Positions 22,356-34,109 of a stretch of 64,000 nt of DNA are shown here, piece after piece. The notes below the pieces were generated by a model that did no database searches, was not told the origin of the DNA, and saw nothing but the letters and a program-made list of their open reading frames with translations. How positions within the stretch are numbered: the first letter of the stretch is position 1; every line of letters begins with the position of its first letter. This DNA is from Thelephora terrestris (Eukaryota > Basidiomycota > Agaricomycetes > Thelephorales > Thelephoraceae). The position numbers and the translations under genes are program-made. The stretch is from contig WIUZ02000005.1 in assembly GCA_015956445.1 (NCBI GenBank), positions 2,418,001 through 2,482,000 of the forward strand, read 5' to 3'.

Positions 22356-23766
22356 ATGGCAGCCCCAATTATTCACGGTGTTCGCACGGTCGGTGTGCTA
22401 GGTGCCGGGCAGATGGGTTCGTCGAACTCGTGCCCCAATATGGGCGGGCACTAACAACACCCTGCAGGACTAGGCATTGCATACGTCTCCGCCCTGCGAG
22501 CCAAAGTCCCGGTGCTCCTGTTGGACAAGTGAGTGCTGATCGCTTCTCATACTCAACGCGCCTGAATGTACGCCAAGGTCCAAGGAGCAGGTCTCAAGCT
22601 CGTTGAAGTTCATGGATAAACTTCTGGCCAAGGACGTTTCCAAAGGCAAAATCCAGGACATTGAAGCAAAGGAAGCTCGAGACCGAATCACTGTTCTGGA
22701 CTACGACACCCATGGTATCGAAGGCTTCCGAGACACTGACATGGTCATCGAGGTGACTTCATCTATCCCGGTCCACGTGTGCTAGCTTTCTGAAACTCTC
22801 CACAGGCCGTTTCAGAGAACATACAACTCAAGAGGACATTATTCAAATCCATCTCAGAGGCTGTAAACCCAGACTGCATCATGGCGTCGAACACATCATC
22901 AATCAGTATAACAAAGATTGCTGCCGCGACCATCCCCGAGGGTGTGTCCGCCAGCTCTGAGCAAGGTAGAAAGTACGCCGAACGTGTGGTTGGTCCGTCA
23001 AGCTTGCCCCCAAAACGCTTTGAAACACTGTTCACCCCCTTTCCACAGGCTTACACTTCTTCAATCCCGTTCCTGTTATGGTATACTTCGCGCCGGTTCC
23101 CGCGTTTAGCTGAAGGTGCCAACTGCTTTGCAGAAACTCGTGGAATTGATTGCTGCCCTGCAAACATCCCAATCAACACTCGAAAGGGCAAGAGCTTTTG
23201 CCAGTGCTTGCGGGAAAGGTAATGTCCCGAACACCGAGGCTATTAACAATCGCTGACGACCCCACTGTTTCACGACAGAGGTCACGACGTCTAAGGATGT
23301 ACCAGGCTTCGTTTCGAACGCTGTACTGATGCCGTTCATCAATGAAGTGAGAACAAACCCGGTCACCGCGTGTGGTCATTACCTGACATCGTGAAGGCCA
23401 TCATGACATTGGAAAAGGGGGTCGCAACGAAAGAAGACATCGACAAGACCTTGAAACTCGGAATGGCCCATCCGATGGGCCCCCTGCAACTTGGTAAGCG
23501 CCCTTCAGCCCGTTGAAGCACGACACCCGCATCCTCACTTGGGGCTCACCTCGCTTAGCTGACTTGTGCGTGCGTCTTTGACATGCAAACTTTTACTGCT
23601 CAACTTCGGACCTAGCATTGGCCTGGACACTTGTCTAGCCATTCAGCAAACACTGTACCAAGGGACCGGGGACAGCAAGTACCGCCCATCGGTTCTGCTG
23701 GAACGCATGGTAGACGCCAAATGGTTAGGTAAGAAGAGCGGTAAGGGCTTCTACGATTATGACTAG
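22356..23766 (+). CDS. 3-hydroxyacyl-CoA dehydrogenase (3-hydroxybutyryl-CoA dehydrogenase type)
   Basis: NAD-dependent oxidation of 3-hydroxyacyl-CoA in fatty-acid or butyrate metabolism. Ten exons give 307 residues, the usual size: 22356-22416, 22468-22528, 22578-22752, 22806-22992, 23049-23080, 23134-23218, 23279-23346, 23397-23493, 23559-23565 and 23616-23766. The Rossmann loop [12 protein letters not shown] is near residue 12. The catalytic His lies in [41 protein letters not shown] and the C-terminal dimerisation domain ([27 protein letters not shown]) are all present. Exon 9 is only 7 nt (CTGACTT) and is needed to read ADFIGLD. No presequence or peroxisomal SKL is visible. It sits inside the helicase array but on the opposite strand, and is an unrelated housekeeping gene. 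Confidence 0.92.
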
Positions 23767-24252
23767 CGTAATCAGGAAATACATACCACTAATGTCGACA
23801 TACGTTGTAACCATATGGACATGATTACACCCCACAGGTATATCATGTTCGTACTAAATCGCTGGCCGCAACCATGACTGAGCGGCATATCGTGACACTT
23901 CGCGTTATTACCCTTTGTTCAGGACTCACGAGGTTACGATTCGCTGTTAGACTCTCCACGACCAGCCGATATTTCGGAGGGGAGTTCACCCAATTTTTGA
24001 CGAGACCACCCGAGTGTCATTTGGCAAGGCAAAAGCCGGTGAACACCCACCAACACTGACGATGGGGCGGGCACTACTTACGGCCTAGACATATGCACCG
24101 GTCTACATTCTATGGGTACAGGTGATGGTGCGAGTGGGTACCACAATGCCGACAAGAAACTAGAGGATGCGGTGGGAATAACCCCGGGACCAAACAAGAA
24201 AAAGAGAAGATCAAGTCCATACAACAGCCATGAGGCCCCGATATCAAACGGG
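23767..24252. other. Spacer and 3' flank of helicase 2
   Basis: From about 24075 the DNA is the 3' flank of helicase copy 2, similar to that of copy 3 from about 27731 (TTACGGCCTA...GTACAGGTGAT). The rest shows no feature. Confidence 0.5.
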
Positions 24253-27200
24253 TCAAACGGCTTGCCACCGGCGAAGAACCAGATCTTCCAAAGTCACCCA
24301 GCCAGTTTTGGGTACGTGCTCTTTCGCAAACTGCCCCACCAGTGTCTTTGCGACCCCTTTTTTCTGCAAAAACAAACGATGAGTCAAGATCACCATGCTC
24401 TTCTTACACCTCGAGAGCATCACGTTCGTCCGCCTCATGTTCGTCATGAACCCCGGAGACGACGTTCGGACGACCGAGACTACGATGTGGTCTTCCTCGT
24501 TTCCCTGAAACGAGTCGACGTTGAACACGGTGTTCTCCCAGGTGAGGTCTGCCGTCTTGAGCGCGTTCTCAATCGCGTTTCGTTGAGCGTCGTAAGGGGT
24601 GATGATCTTGAATTTTTTGCCCTCCTGAATGTATTGCTTGGCTATACGGATTGCGGCTTTGATTTCCCCTTCGTTCTGAACAGGACACGGATTTTCAGCG
24701 TAAGTGATGGATTCGTGTTTGGAGATAGCCGTGCATACCACCCAACTGAGACCCTTCTTTGTCTCCTCTCCGTTGCTCACGTCAACGAAGCGACAGCAGG
24801 TTTGAGTGTGAATCGTGTGTTTGGTGTGGAGTTTCGAAGAGTAGACGCGGCGAGATATAAAGCTTCCGATGGTCGTCGGCATTCGATCTGACAAGAAACA
24901 GTAAACGCGATGGTCAACTTAAGAGAGGAAGAAAACATACATTGGGTATTGAGGAAGACTTCGTTGTCCCTGAGGTGCGACCACTCAAACACGCTCCTTA
25001 GCTCCGGGATGTCCTCTTGTCCGTAAGGAGCCACTATATGGATGCATCATCAGCGCGTTTACATTTCACCAAACCAAACCTAATCATACTCACATTGTTT
25101 ATCATCACCAATGAACACCATCTTCCTCAACGTCTTCTTATACTTGGCCAATATCGGCAAGTAATCTCCAGCTTCAATTTGACTCGCCTCATCGACAATA
25201 ACCGTTTGGACTGGGACCAGCGTCGTGAACCCACAGTTCATGACCTTGTTCCCCGACAGCATGCTTATCGTGCAAAGGATGACCCGAGCCCCCTTCAACA
25301 GAGTTTCGTTGTCGACTATTGACTTTTGGAACTGCCCGGACTGGATCGTGTTCTTGACGATGACCTCGTATAGATGCTCATGCCTTGAATGTCGTTCGAT
25401 CCTACTCAACCAAAGCGAACACAATAGCGTGCTGAAGGAGAACTTACCAGTCGAAATGGAAATCCTTGGAGACGAGGAGCTTGAAATCCAAGAAACCAGA
25501 GTCAACTAATTTCTCCGCGACATTCTTGACTGCGACATTTGACTTTGCGATGACCCAGACTGTATTTGACCCACGCTCTGCGACTTTGCTATGTACAGCG
25601 GCCGCGATTACGGTGGTCTTGCCGGTCCCTGGCGGTCCCTGGTACCCGCTGTGAGCCGAACCAAGACGACAAAGATGCGTGAGCTTACAACAATGATAAC
25701 GTGGCGGTCTTCCTCCTCGTTACTCAGGCACTTCTCCACCGCCTTCCTCTGAGATGCGTTCAAGGGCCGGTAGGTAAAGTTGATCTTGGGCTGAGTCTTG
25801 GGCGACTTGGGCCACTTCAACGTGTGAAGAGGATAGTCCGGGAAGAAAATCTTTCGTACAAACGGGCTAGAAAGGAGTGCACCTGCGCCCTCGAAAGCGC
25901 CTAAGACCAGACTCGCGCGGGAGATCTCAGCGATGGTGAGGCCCTCCTTGCCAACTGTGACGACATATTCGATTTTGGCAGTTGCACTGAATTTGGTCTT
26001 CAAGACGACCTCAACAGATTTGCCTGAAACGTCCTTCGCACGGCCTTTGAATTTGCCTCGGTCAGTTTTGAAACGGAGGTGCTATACGGGACCATCCGAA
26101 AGGTCAATCAGGTGTGATGCTGGAGGGTGTGAAAAATAGGCCCTCACCTGGTCTTCAGACTGCCGGATGCGAGTTTTGAAGCGTGTGGACTTAAGACCTA
26201 GGCCGCCCTTGGTGACACTGACCTCAGGGCTAATGTCATTCTTTGTACAATGAGGTTTCAAAGAATCCAAACGATCGGCGTCTCGGACGCATTTGCACAT
26301 CCATTCCAGCTCCTAACGTGGAGAGCAGTCAGATAGAAACCAGACATGGCTGAAAGTTGGAACGTGCCTCCTTGACCCTGATTGATGTGTCAATCGCGCC
26401 CAGCTTGTTGAGGAGTCCCTGCACTCCGATGTAGCAAGCCCAGGCGCGTAAAGCAAACAGGTCTGGTTTTGATCGGTCAAACCGCCGTTCAGCGAAGGTT
26501 TTTCTCAGGGCGCGTAAGTCAAGGGTTCGCACTCGCCCGAGAACAGTTTTATAAGCGGCCATGGAGCCCCGCGTGTCTTCATCTGAGGTGATATCAAACG
26601 CGCTGCGGATGAAGAGTCCCAGATCCAAGTAAAGCGCAGCGGCGACTCGCTCCATAAAAAACCCATGCTTTTCCAACGAGGTCTTGCAAAGTAGTTCGTT
26701 CCTCAAAATTCGCTTCTGGCGGTTCGCTCCCTTCTTGTCACCGCTCATCACGATCAACAGGACTCGGGTTTCTGTCGAAAAAGCCAAGGCGTCCAGAACG
26801 CATTTTTTCCCGTATGAGGCGGCGATCCCGAGCCTCGTTCCCTCTCCGAGTGTGGCGATGAGGTTCGAGACAGATTCGGCGGTCAGCGATGTGAGTTCGA
26901 CCAGTTCGAGGGTTATGGGCGGTAAAGACGCTTTGTAAAACTGTTGGTCGATGGTCGTGACTGTGCTCATCGGTGAGTAAGGTCGCAGCCGGGAGGAGGG
27001 AATAAAAGAGGATGTTGCGATATGTGGGCCAAAGGGTCGTCTCTTAAATCATGGGTAAGTGCGGATTGCCGAGATAAGGGAATCCAAATCCCAAAGGAAC
27101 GCTAGTGGCGCTTTGTCGGTAAGTAAAAGAGGTATTTCTAAGGGTAGAACGTCCGTCGTAGCGCTCGGCCCTTACAGAGGCATTCGACGAAGCCTTTGAG

Positions 27201-27400
27201 ATTCAGCGAATGAAAACATCCTGTCTGGAAGCTGCCTTTGGAAAGATTCGTATACCGCATCAGTCGCAGCCGTCGAATCCCTAGTTGTGGGACCGCCACG
27301 TCCGAGCAAGGCGAATTCAATTTCCGACCCGAAGAAAACGCGCTATCAGGGTGGAGACCCTAGCAAAACTGTGGCGTCGGAGATGAGCGTGACCACAGCA
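24075..27400 (-). repeat. Helicase duplication unit 2
   Basis: Contains helicase paralogue 2 with both flanks. The 3' flank pairs with that of unit 3. The 5' flank (27236-27400) pairs with units 1 and 3 (CCGCATCAGTCGCAGCCGTC; ACGTCCGAG...TTTCCGACCC). Confidence 0.7.
24253..26970 (-). CDS. Upf1-like SF1 helicase, paralogue 2
   Basis: Eight exons with the same phases as paralogue 1 (26970-26368, 26312-26148, 26081-25689, 25638-25448, 25383-25094, 25033-24941, 24887-24739, 24675-24253) give 768 residues, intact. Motifs: GPPGTGKTT, DEASQIEAGDYL, IGDDKQ, YRMPTTIG, VDSFQGNEEDHIVVSVV and RTNVMLSRCKKSMVIL. The N-terminal domain again looks exonuclease-like without its acidic pair (TRLGIAASYGKKCVLDALAF, LEKHGFFMERVAAALYLD). 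Exon sizes match the other two copies almost exactly and change only by whole codons, so selection has kept all three open. The first intron again has GC (GAG|GCACGT) rather than GT. Function beyond helicase is inferred only. Confidence 0.85.
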
Positions 27401-27938
27401 GCGCAGCTTCCACGCGTCCCAGGCGACCTGATCTCGAAACCCAGCCGTCCGACGGGCCGAGTTGCAAGTAACTATCGGTCGTTCCCGTAACGTCCGGTGA
27501 ACTCAGTCTGGACGGTGTCCTCGATGGGTGATGTCAGCGGTAGGAGGAACGCTGTGGAACAACCACCCTCACCTATTACAGGATATCGTTACCCTATTTT
27601 CAATGATATCGCCCATAATTCGAAAAGGGAGAACCAAGTGGAAAGGAGGAACGATCTACTAAGCTCGATCACAAGCTGTGACCGCGTCTTTGCTCCTGCT
27701 CCTGTCCAAACGTCTGAATAGGGATCAAATATTTACGGCCTATGCATACACACTGGTTGTCTGTCTACGAGTACAGGTGATCATGATGTTGCAAGCGGGT
27801 GCTACACAAATATACAGGATGCGATGAGAACTTTAAACCCAAGGAACCAAGCATCAAGAGAATTCAAAAGAAACAACAATCAAGTCCAAAAAAAAAACAG
27901 CTACAAGGTCCCGGATATCAAACGGGGGTCAGAACAGC
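26971..27938. other. Spacer between helicases 2 and 3
   Basis: About 430 bp of promoter-side flank of copy 2, then an unassigned stretch, then from about 27731 the 3' flank of copy 3. No separate gene is supported. Confidence 0.5.
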
Positions 27939-30900
27939 CTACCAGAAGCGACGAACCAAAGCTTCCAAAGTCACCCAGCCAGTTCTGGGCACATGCTCCT
28001 TCGCAAACTGCCCCACCAATGTCTCTGCGACCGCTTTCTTCTGCAAGAATTTACGGTGGGTCAAGATCATCATGCTCTTCTTACACCTCGTAAGCATCAC
28101 GTTCGTTCGCCTCGTGTTCTTCATGAACCCCGGTGACCACGTTCGGACGATCGAGAGTACGATGTGATCTGCCTCGTTTCCTTGGAAAGAGTCGACGTTG
28201 AACACGGTGTCTTTCCAGGTGAGACCTGCCGTCTCAAGCGCTCTCTCGATCGCATTTCTTTGAGCGTCGTAAGGGGTGATGATCTTGAATTCTTTGCCCT
28301 CTTGAATGTAACATCTGGCTATGTGGACTGCGGCTCTGATCTCGCCTTCGTTCTAAACAGAACGCGGATTTTGTAAATAAGGGGTGGATTCGTATTTGGA
28401 GAGAGTTGCGCGTACCACCCAACTGACACCCCTCTTGGTCTCCTTTCCGTCGCTCACGTCTACAAAGCGACAACACATTGAAGTGTGGATAGAGTGCTTG
28501 GTGAGGAGTTGCGCAGAGTAGACGTGGCGGGATATGAAGTTTCCGATGACCGTTGGCATTCGATCTGACAGAAGAGTGGTCAACGCGGTGGTCGATTCGT
28601 GGAGAAAAAACATACATTGGGTATCAAGAAAAACGGCGTGGTCCATGAGGTGTCGCCACTCAAACACACTCCTAAGCTCCGGGATGTCCTCTTGTCCGTA
28701 AGGGGCCACTGTTCGGATGAACTGTCAGCACATTGGCACTTCATCCGACCCAACACTACCCACGTTGTTTGTTATCGCCGATGAACACGATCTTCCTCAA
28801 CGACGTCTTGTACCTGGCCAATATCGGCAAGTAATCTCCAACCTCGATTTGGCTCGCTTCGTCGATGATAACGGTCTGGACCGGGACGACCTTTGTGAAT
28901 CCGCATTGCATGAGTCTGCCTGTCGACAACATGCTGATCGTGCAGAGCATGACTCGGACTCCTAGCACCAGACGTTCGTTGTCGAGTGTCGTATGCTTGA
29001 AATCTCCGGATTCTATCATCCTGGACGAGATGGCCTCATACAAATGCTCATGCCTTGAAATACCGCCCGGTCAGGTCAGGATAAGAGTTGTGTGGCATGA
29101 TTGAAATAGCTTACCATCCGTGATGGAAATCCTTTGAGACGAGAAGCCTGAAATCCAAGAAACCGCATTCGACCAACTTCTCCGCGATGTTCTTGACCGC
29201 AACGTTCGAATGTGCGACAACCCAGACCGTATTTGATGGGTGTTCTGCCACCTTGCTCTGAACGGCGGCCGCGATCACAGTGGTCTTGCCAGTCCCTGGC
29301 GGCCCCTGGTATGCGCTGTAAGTTGAAACCAAGACAACGAAGAGGCGCGGCCTTACAACAATGACAACGTGGCGGTCCTCTTCCTCATTACTCAGACACT
29401 TCTCTACCGCCTTCTTTTGTGATGCGTTCAATTGCCGGTAGGTAAAGTTGATCTTGGGCAGAGTCTGAGGCAACTTGGGCCACTTCAACGTGTGGAGAGG
29501 GTAATCCGGAAAGAAAATCTTCCGCACGAACGGGCTCGAGATGAGAGCATCTCCGTCTCGAAACGCGTCCAGAATGAGGATCGCACGGGTAGTCCCAGCA
29601 CCGTTGAGCTCGTCTTTACCGATCGTGACGACAGATCTGATTTTGGCATTGGAAGCGATTTGGGTGTGGGAGGCCACTTTGACATCTCTGCCTGAGACAT
29701 TTTTCACGTGTCCCTTGAATTCGCCTTGGTCAGTCTTCAGCCGGATGTGCTGCGATCCACAAGGAACGTCGCCGTAATTAAGAGACCACGCCGATCAGAC
29801 GGCACCGGAGGAGAATGTGAAGGATAAGCCTCACCTGATTGTCCGAACGTCGGATACGGGTCTTGAAGCGCGTGCACTGAAGATCTACAGCACCCCCATT
29901 GATATTGAAGTCAGCGCTGACGTCGTTCTCGGTGAAATGCGGCTTCAAAGCGTCCGAACGGTCGGCGTCCCTGACGCATTTGCACATCCATCGTAGCTCC
30001 TATGTATGGGACAGAGCGGTCAGATAGAAACCAAAGACGATTGGTGATTAGAACGCGCCTCCATGTTCTTCGCTGACGTGTCGATCGCACCCGGGCTATC
30101 GGGGAACGCCTGGACTCCAATGTAGCAAGCCCAAGCGCGTAAAGCAAAATCGTCTATCCGGGATAATATAAACGGCTGTTCGGCGAAGGTCCTCTCCACT
30201 ACCCGTTCGTTGAGAGAGAGTAGAGTCTGTGCTCGTACTAGGACGCCTTTGTATGCGGCCATGGAACCTCTCTTGTCACCAGCTGAGGCGATATCGAAGG
30301 CGTTGCGGATGTATAAACCCAGGTCCAAGTATAGTGAGGCGGCGATGCGCTCCATAAAGAAACCGTGCTTTTCGAGGGAGACGTTGCAGAGGAGTTCTTC
30401 TCTCAGAATTTTCTTCTGGCGGCTCGTCCCCACTGTGTCACCGCGCACCATGATAAAGAGTACTCGAATCGCAGTCGAAAAAGCTAAGGTCTCCAGAACG
30501 CATTTTTCTCCGTACGAGGCGGCGATCCCGAGCCTTGTTCCCTCGCCTAGTGTGGCGACCAGGCGCGAGACAGATTTTGAGGTCAACGATGCGAGCTCGA
30601 CGAATTCGAGGGTGATATGCGGCAGGGGTGCCTTGTAGAAGTTTTGAGCGATAGTCGTAACGGGGTCCATCGATGGAGTCGACAGGGTCATGGTGGGTAG
30701 AGGGAATAAGAGGGGGATATTGGGAACGTGGTCGCAGGCACGTCGGCTTAAATCATGCAGGCTATGCACGCTGAGATAAGGATCCCGTAGTACGCCCACA
30801 GTTGTCACGCAACAGCTTTACAAGTCATCCTCGAGGAATGTTACCGTCACGACATGGCACCGGCAGAGAGGTCGTCCATGCCATAATTGGGATGAAAGAC

Positions 30901-31250
30901 ATATTCGGGTGGCCAGAAACGTATCAACAAAGAGTCTGAGACAGTGTTTTTCTTTCTAAAAAACGATTTTTTTCGCGTGTTGTCAGGATACAAAAGAAAG
31001 AACCTCCGGGCAGAATGCAAGCAGTGAATCCCGTAAGATCAGAAGTCTATCCTCAGTGCCATCGTAGAGCTCAGGCCTAGCAGCAGAAAAAAGGACGGCG
31101 GGGCGTCGGGAAGCGATGAGAAAACCTGAAGAGACGTAAGGTTTGACCGCATCAGTCGCTGTGGCTGAATTCTCTCCGCGATTGCAGGATCGCAGTTTGT
31201 GGGCGGACAAAAGCCAGCGAAGCTGTGGCGGAGGTGGTCACAGGAATGCG
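27731..31250 (-). repeat. Helicase duplication unit 3
   Basis: Contains helicase paralogue 3 plus the matching 3' flank (27731-27938) and 5' flank (31140-31250, CCGCATCAGTCGCTGTGGCT and AAGCCAGCGAAGCTGTGGCG). Confidence 0.7.
27939..30670 (-). CDS. Upf1-like SF1 helicase, paralogue 3
   Basis: Eight exons (30670-30059, 29999-29835, 29749-29357, 29305-29115, 29053-28764, 28708-28616, 28564-28416, 28352-27939) give 768 residues, intact. I chose the start at 30670 (MDPVTTIAQNFYK) because exon 1 then has the same 612 nt as copy 1. An in-frame ATG at 30691 is the alternative. Motifs: GPPGTGKTTVIAAAV, DEASQIEVGDYL, IGDNKQ (Asp to Asn against the other copies), YRMPTVIG, VDSFQGNEADHIVLSIV and RTNVMLTRCKKSMMIL. 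The N-terminal exonuclease-like domain is retained. The first intron begins GCGCGT. It is the most diverged copy in the GDDKQ motif. Confidence 0.85.
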
Positions 31251-31540
31251 CGGGTGGCATCAACTTCCGCCTCACATTCATGCTTCTGCCTCGAGGCCAT
31301 CGATCACCGACATCGAGGTCACCGCACGTCGAACACAAAAAGCCCGGATGAGGCGGATCGCTGACCCTTAGCTCGTAGCGCTGGTGGCGGGTAATCCTGA
31401 AACCCGACAAGAATTCACGTGATTGTGTCGGTAATAATGTGCCGCTCCCCACATCATCACGGGCGATTTATTCCTCAGCGGAACGGGGGAACAAGACATC
31501 TCCACTCCCTTTACCCTCACCTCGTCACAAGAGAACGACC
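30671..31540. other. Divergent spacer, helicase 3 / citrate synthase
   Basis: Contains the duplicated 5' flank of helicase 3 (to about 31250) and presumably the citrate synthase promoter. No TATA box stands out. No gene was seen. Confidence 0.5.
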
Positions 31541-34109
31541 ATGGGTCAGCTCGCAAACCCAAACGCCAATACAGAATCGCTGACGGTCATTGACAACCGT
31601 ACTGGAAAGTCCTACGCCATCCCGTAAGACGTCACTCGATCCGTTCCGGTGTCTCCGAGCTGAGCGTTCCCAACCTCTAACCAGGATTCTCAACAACACC
31701 GTATCTGCTACTGCGTTCAAGTCCATAGCCGCCCCAAAGAAACCAGGTGAACGCGATGAGAACGAGACCACGAAGGGACTACGGGTCTCGGACAAGGGTT
31801 TCTTGAACACCGCTGTCATCCAGAGCGAAATCACCTACATCGACGGCGAGGCTGGGAGTAAGCTTCGCCTCGCATCATCTCTGTTATCACCCCTAATACG
31901 AGCAACTCCAGTTCTTCGCTACAGGTTAGGCGATATGGCAGTATGCTCACTGCGTTCACATGAATTGATGTAATGAATAAGAGGATACCCCATCGAACAA
32001 TTGGCCCTCAAATCTAATCACCTCGAGACTGCCTATCTTCTTATCTATGGCGTTCTGCCTAGCAAGGAGCAATATCACAACTTTAGGCTTGAAGTCACCC
32101 GTCACAGAGTTGTTCATGCCGATGCCGAGGGTTTCTTTCGTTCATTCCGGTATGGGTCCATCTTCATCACTTCGCCTCCAGGACTAACACATGCATACAG
32201 TTACGATGCGCATCCCATGGCCATCTTGACAAGCGCCTTCGCGTACTTGGGATCATACTACAGCGAAGCCAATCCTTCGCTTCAAGGTACTGCCCTGTTG
32301 CCTCCCATAAGCTTGAGAAACTGAAAATCGACTCAGGCCAGAAGCTATATACCAAAGGGGATGCCGAGTCTTTGGAAATGATAGACAGACAGATATACCG
32401 ATTGATTGGTAAAGCCACAACGCTGGCTGCGTGAGTAACCACCCATGCACACGATTCTCCCGTTGACCCGGGTCACCCCAGCATGGCATACCGAGTACGC
32501 CAAGGGCGAGAATTCGTTATTCCTCCTTCCCATCTCAGCTACACTGGATCGTGAGTGTCTAATCGTCCCGTTGTCCCATTCGGGAGCAGAATTCTTATTT
32601 GACAGTTTCCTGTACATGATGGACCACATGGGAGAAGAGAACTACACCCCTAATCCGGTGTTGGAGAAGGCTCTCGACGTTTTGTTCCTCTTGCATGCCG
32701 ACCACGAGCTCAACGCTTCGTGCACCACCGTTTTGCAAACTGCAAGTTCGTTGGTGGACCCTTATTCTGCAATTGCGTGAGTCCTCGGCGTGTTTTCACA
32801 TTTACCTCCCACTGATCTCCTATCAGAGCCGGCTGTGCGTCTCTATAGTGAGAGCCCGCCGTTCCACTGTTCTTCTTGTCACTGATTTCGATTGAATTCA
32901 GCGGACCTCTCCATGGTATGTTACGTGTCATTCAAACCTAGACTCAAGTTTCACTGCAATCCAGGTGGTGCCAACGAGGCCGTCATCAGGATGCTAATCT
33001 CAATCGGGAGGTTGGTGGTCAGGAGGCACGGTTGAGTCTTCCACTCATGACGCTTCCCTAGCCCAGAGAACGTGCCTGCATTCATCCAAGCTGTCAAGAA
33101 GCGAGAGAAAACACTGTCCGGATTTGGCCATAGGTGGGTGACAACACCCGCCTTTTGTTCTTGACCTAACACCGCTTTCACAGAGTATACAAGACAGTGC
33201 GTTCAAGGCGAGGTCTACCCCGTCGTCCTGGCTGATCCCCTCTTGTTGTAGTCCGATCCCCGATCATTCATTGTCCGAAAGACAGCCGATGAGGTTTTCA
33301 AAGTGTAAGTAGAGCGCGATCCCGGTTCCAGGCGAGGTTTGACCGCTTTGCGTATTAGAACTGGGCGCGACGCTCTTTTGGACACTGCTATGGCTTTGCA
33401 TGATGCCGCAATGAAAGATGAGTACTTTGTCAGGCGCAAGCTTGCCCCGAACGTAGATTTCTGGTGAGTGACCAGTGTTTGATCTTTGGTGAATTGATTT
33501 CACCGACTGATGGCCGCGTATCTCCAGGAGGTGAGAGGGTATCTCGGCTTTCAATTTCGCCTGCGCTCATGTTGTTCCTAGCGGCCTAATATATCGAGCG
33601 ATGGGTGCGCGAGATTTGACATCAACTGCGGTGGTACTGACGCTTTGGCACGCAGGGTTCCCTCTTGATTTCTTCCCGGTCCTATTTGCCGTGCCGAGAG
33701 TGGTGGGATGGCTGGCTCATTGGCGCCAGGTACGCCTGAGGCGCGGGAGGAGCGGACACATTTGGTCTCAGATGATTTATAGATGATGATTCAAGAAGGC
33801 GGCGTAAAGATTTGGAGGCCAAGACAGGTAAGCATCCTTGTGTCCAGGCCAAGCCGAGCATCTTCGCCGATATGCTTTGCGACGCTATCAAGGTCTACGT
33901 CGGACCCTCGAAACGGGACTATGAGCCAATTGACAGCCGAGCACCGTCAGACTCGCCAAGGACCGTGGCAACGGCTGTCGAACATTCTGGGTGCGTCCCT
34001 GACGAGTGGCTATTTTTGCGCTCTCCCCCCAGCCTCTCTGATGGATGTTTTCTTACAACCCAGGATAACGAAGAGGACAATGCTCGCTACTTTCAAGGGC
34101 AAATTGTAG
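31541..34109 (+). CDS. Citrate synthase (non-mitochondrial type, 21 exons)
   Basis: Condenses acetyl-CoA (or propionyl-CoA) with oxaloacetate. Twenty-one exons give 489 residues: 31541-31623, 31685-31857, 31912-31924, 31982-32149, 32201-32286, 32337-32430, 32482-32550, 32606-32776, 32827-32847, 32902-32915, 32965-33010, 33062-33133, 33184-33196, 33252-33304, 33359-33463, 33528-33530, 33582-33604, 33656-33729, 33783-33827, 33893-33990 and 34064-34109. Catalytic residues are in place: His in GPLHGGANEAV, His in GFGHRVYK and Asp in [24 protein letters not shown] is also typical. Exon 16 has three bases (GAG) and restores the Trp-Ser of [12 protein letters not shown]. There is no presequence; the N-terminus [10 protein letters not shown] is polar. 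The C-terminus FKGKL resembles but does not match the peroxisomal SKL signal. Cytosolic or peroxisomal, and methylcitrate versus citrate synthase, stay open. Confidence 0.93.

Noticed and set aside
31858-31911. Possible frameshift in citrate synthase after the DGEAG segment
   Set aside because: A 54-nt GT...AG intron followed by a 13-nt exon (31912-31924) restores the conserved LRYRGYPIE.
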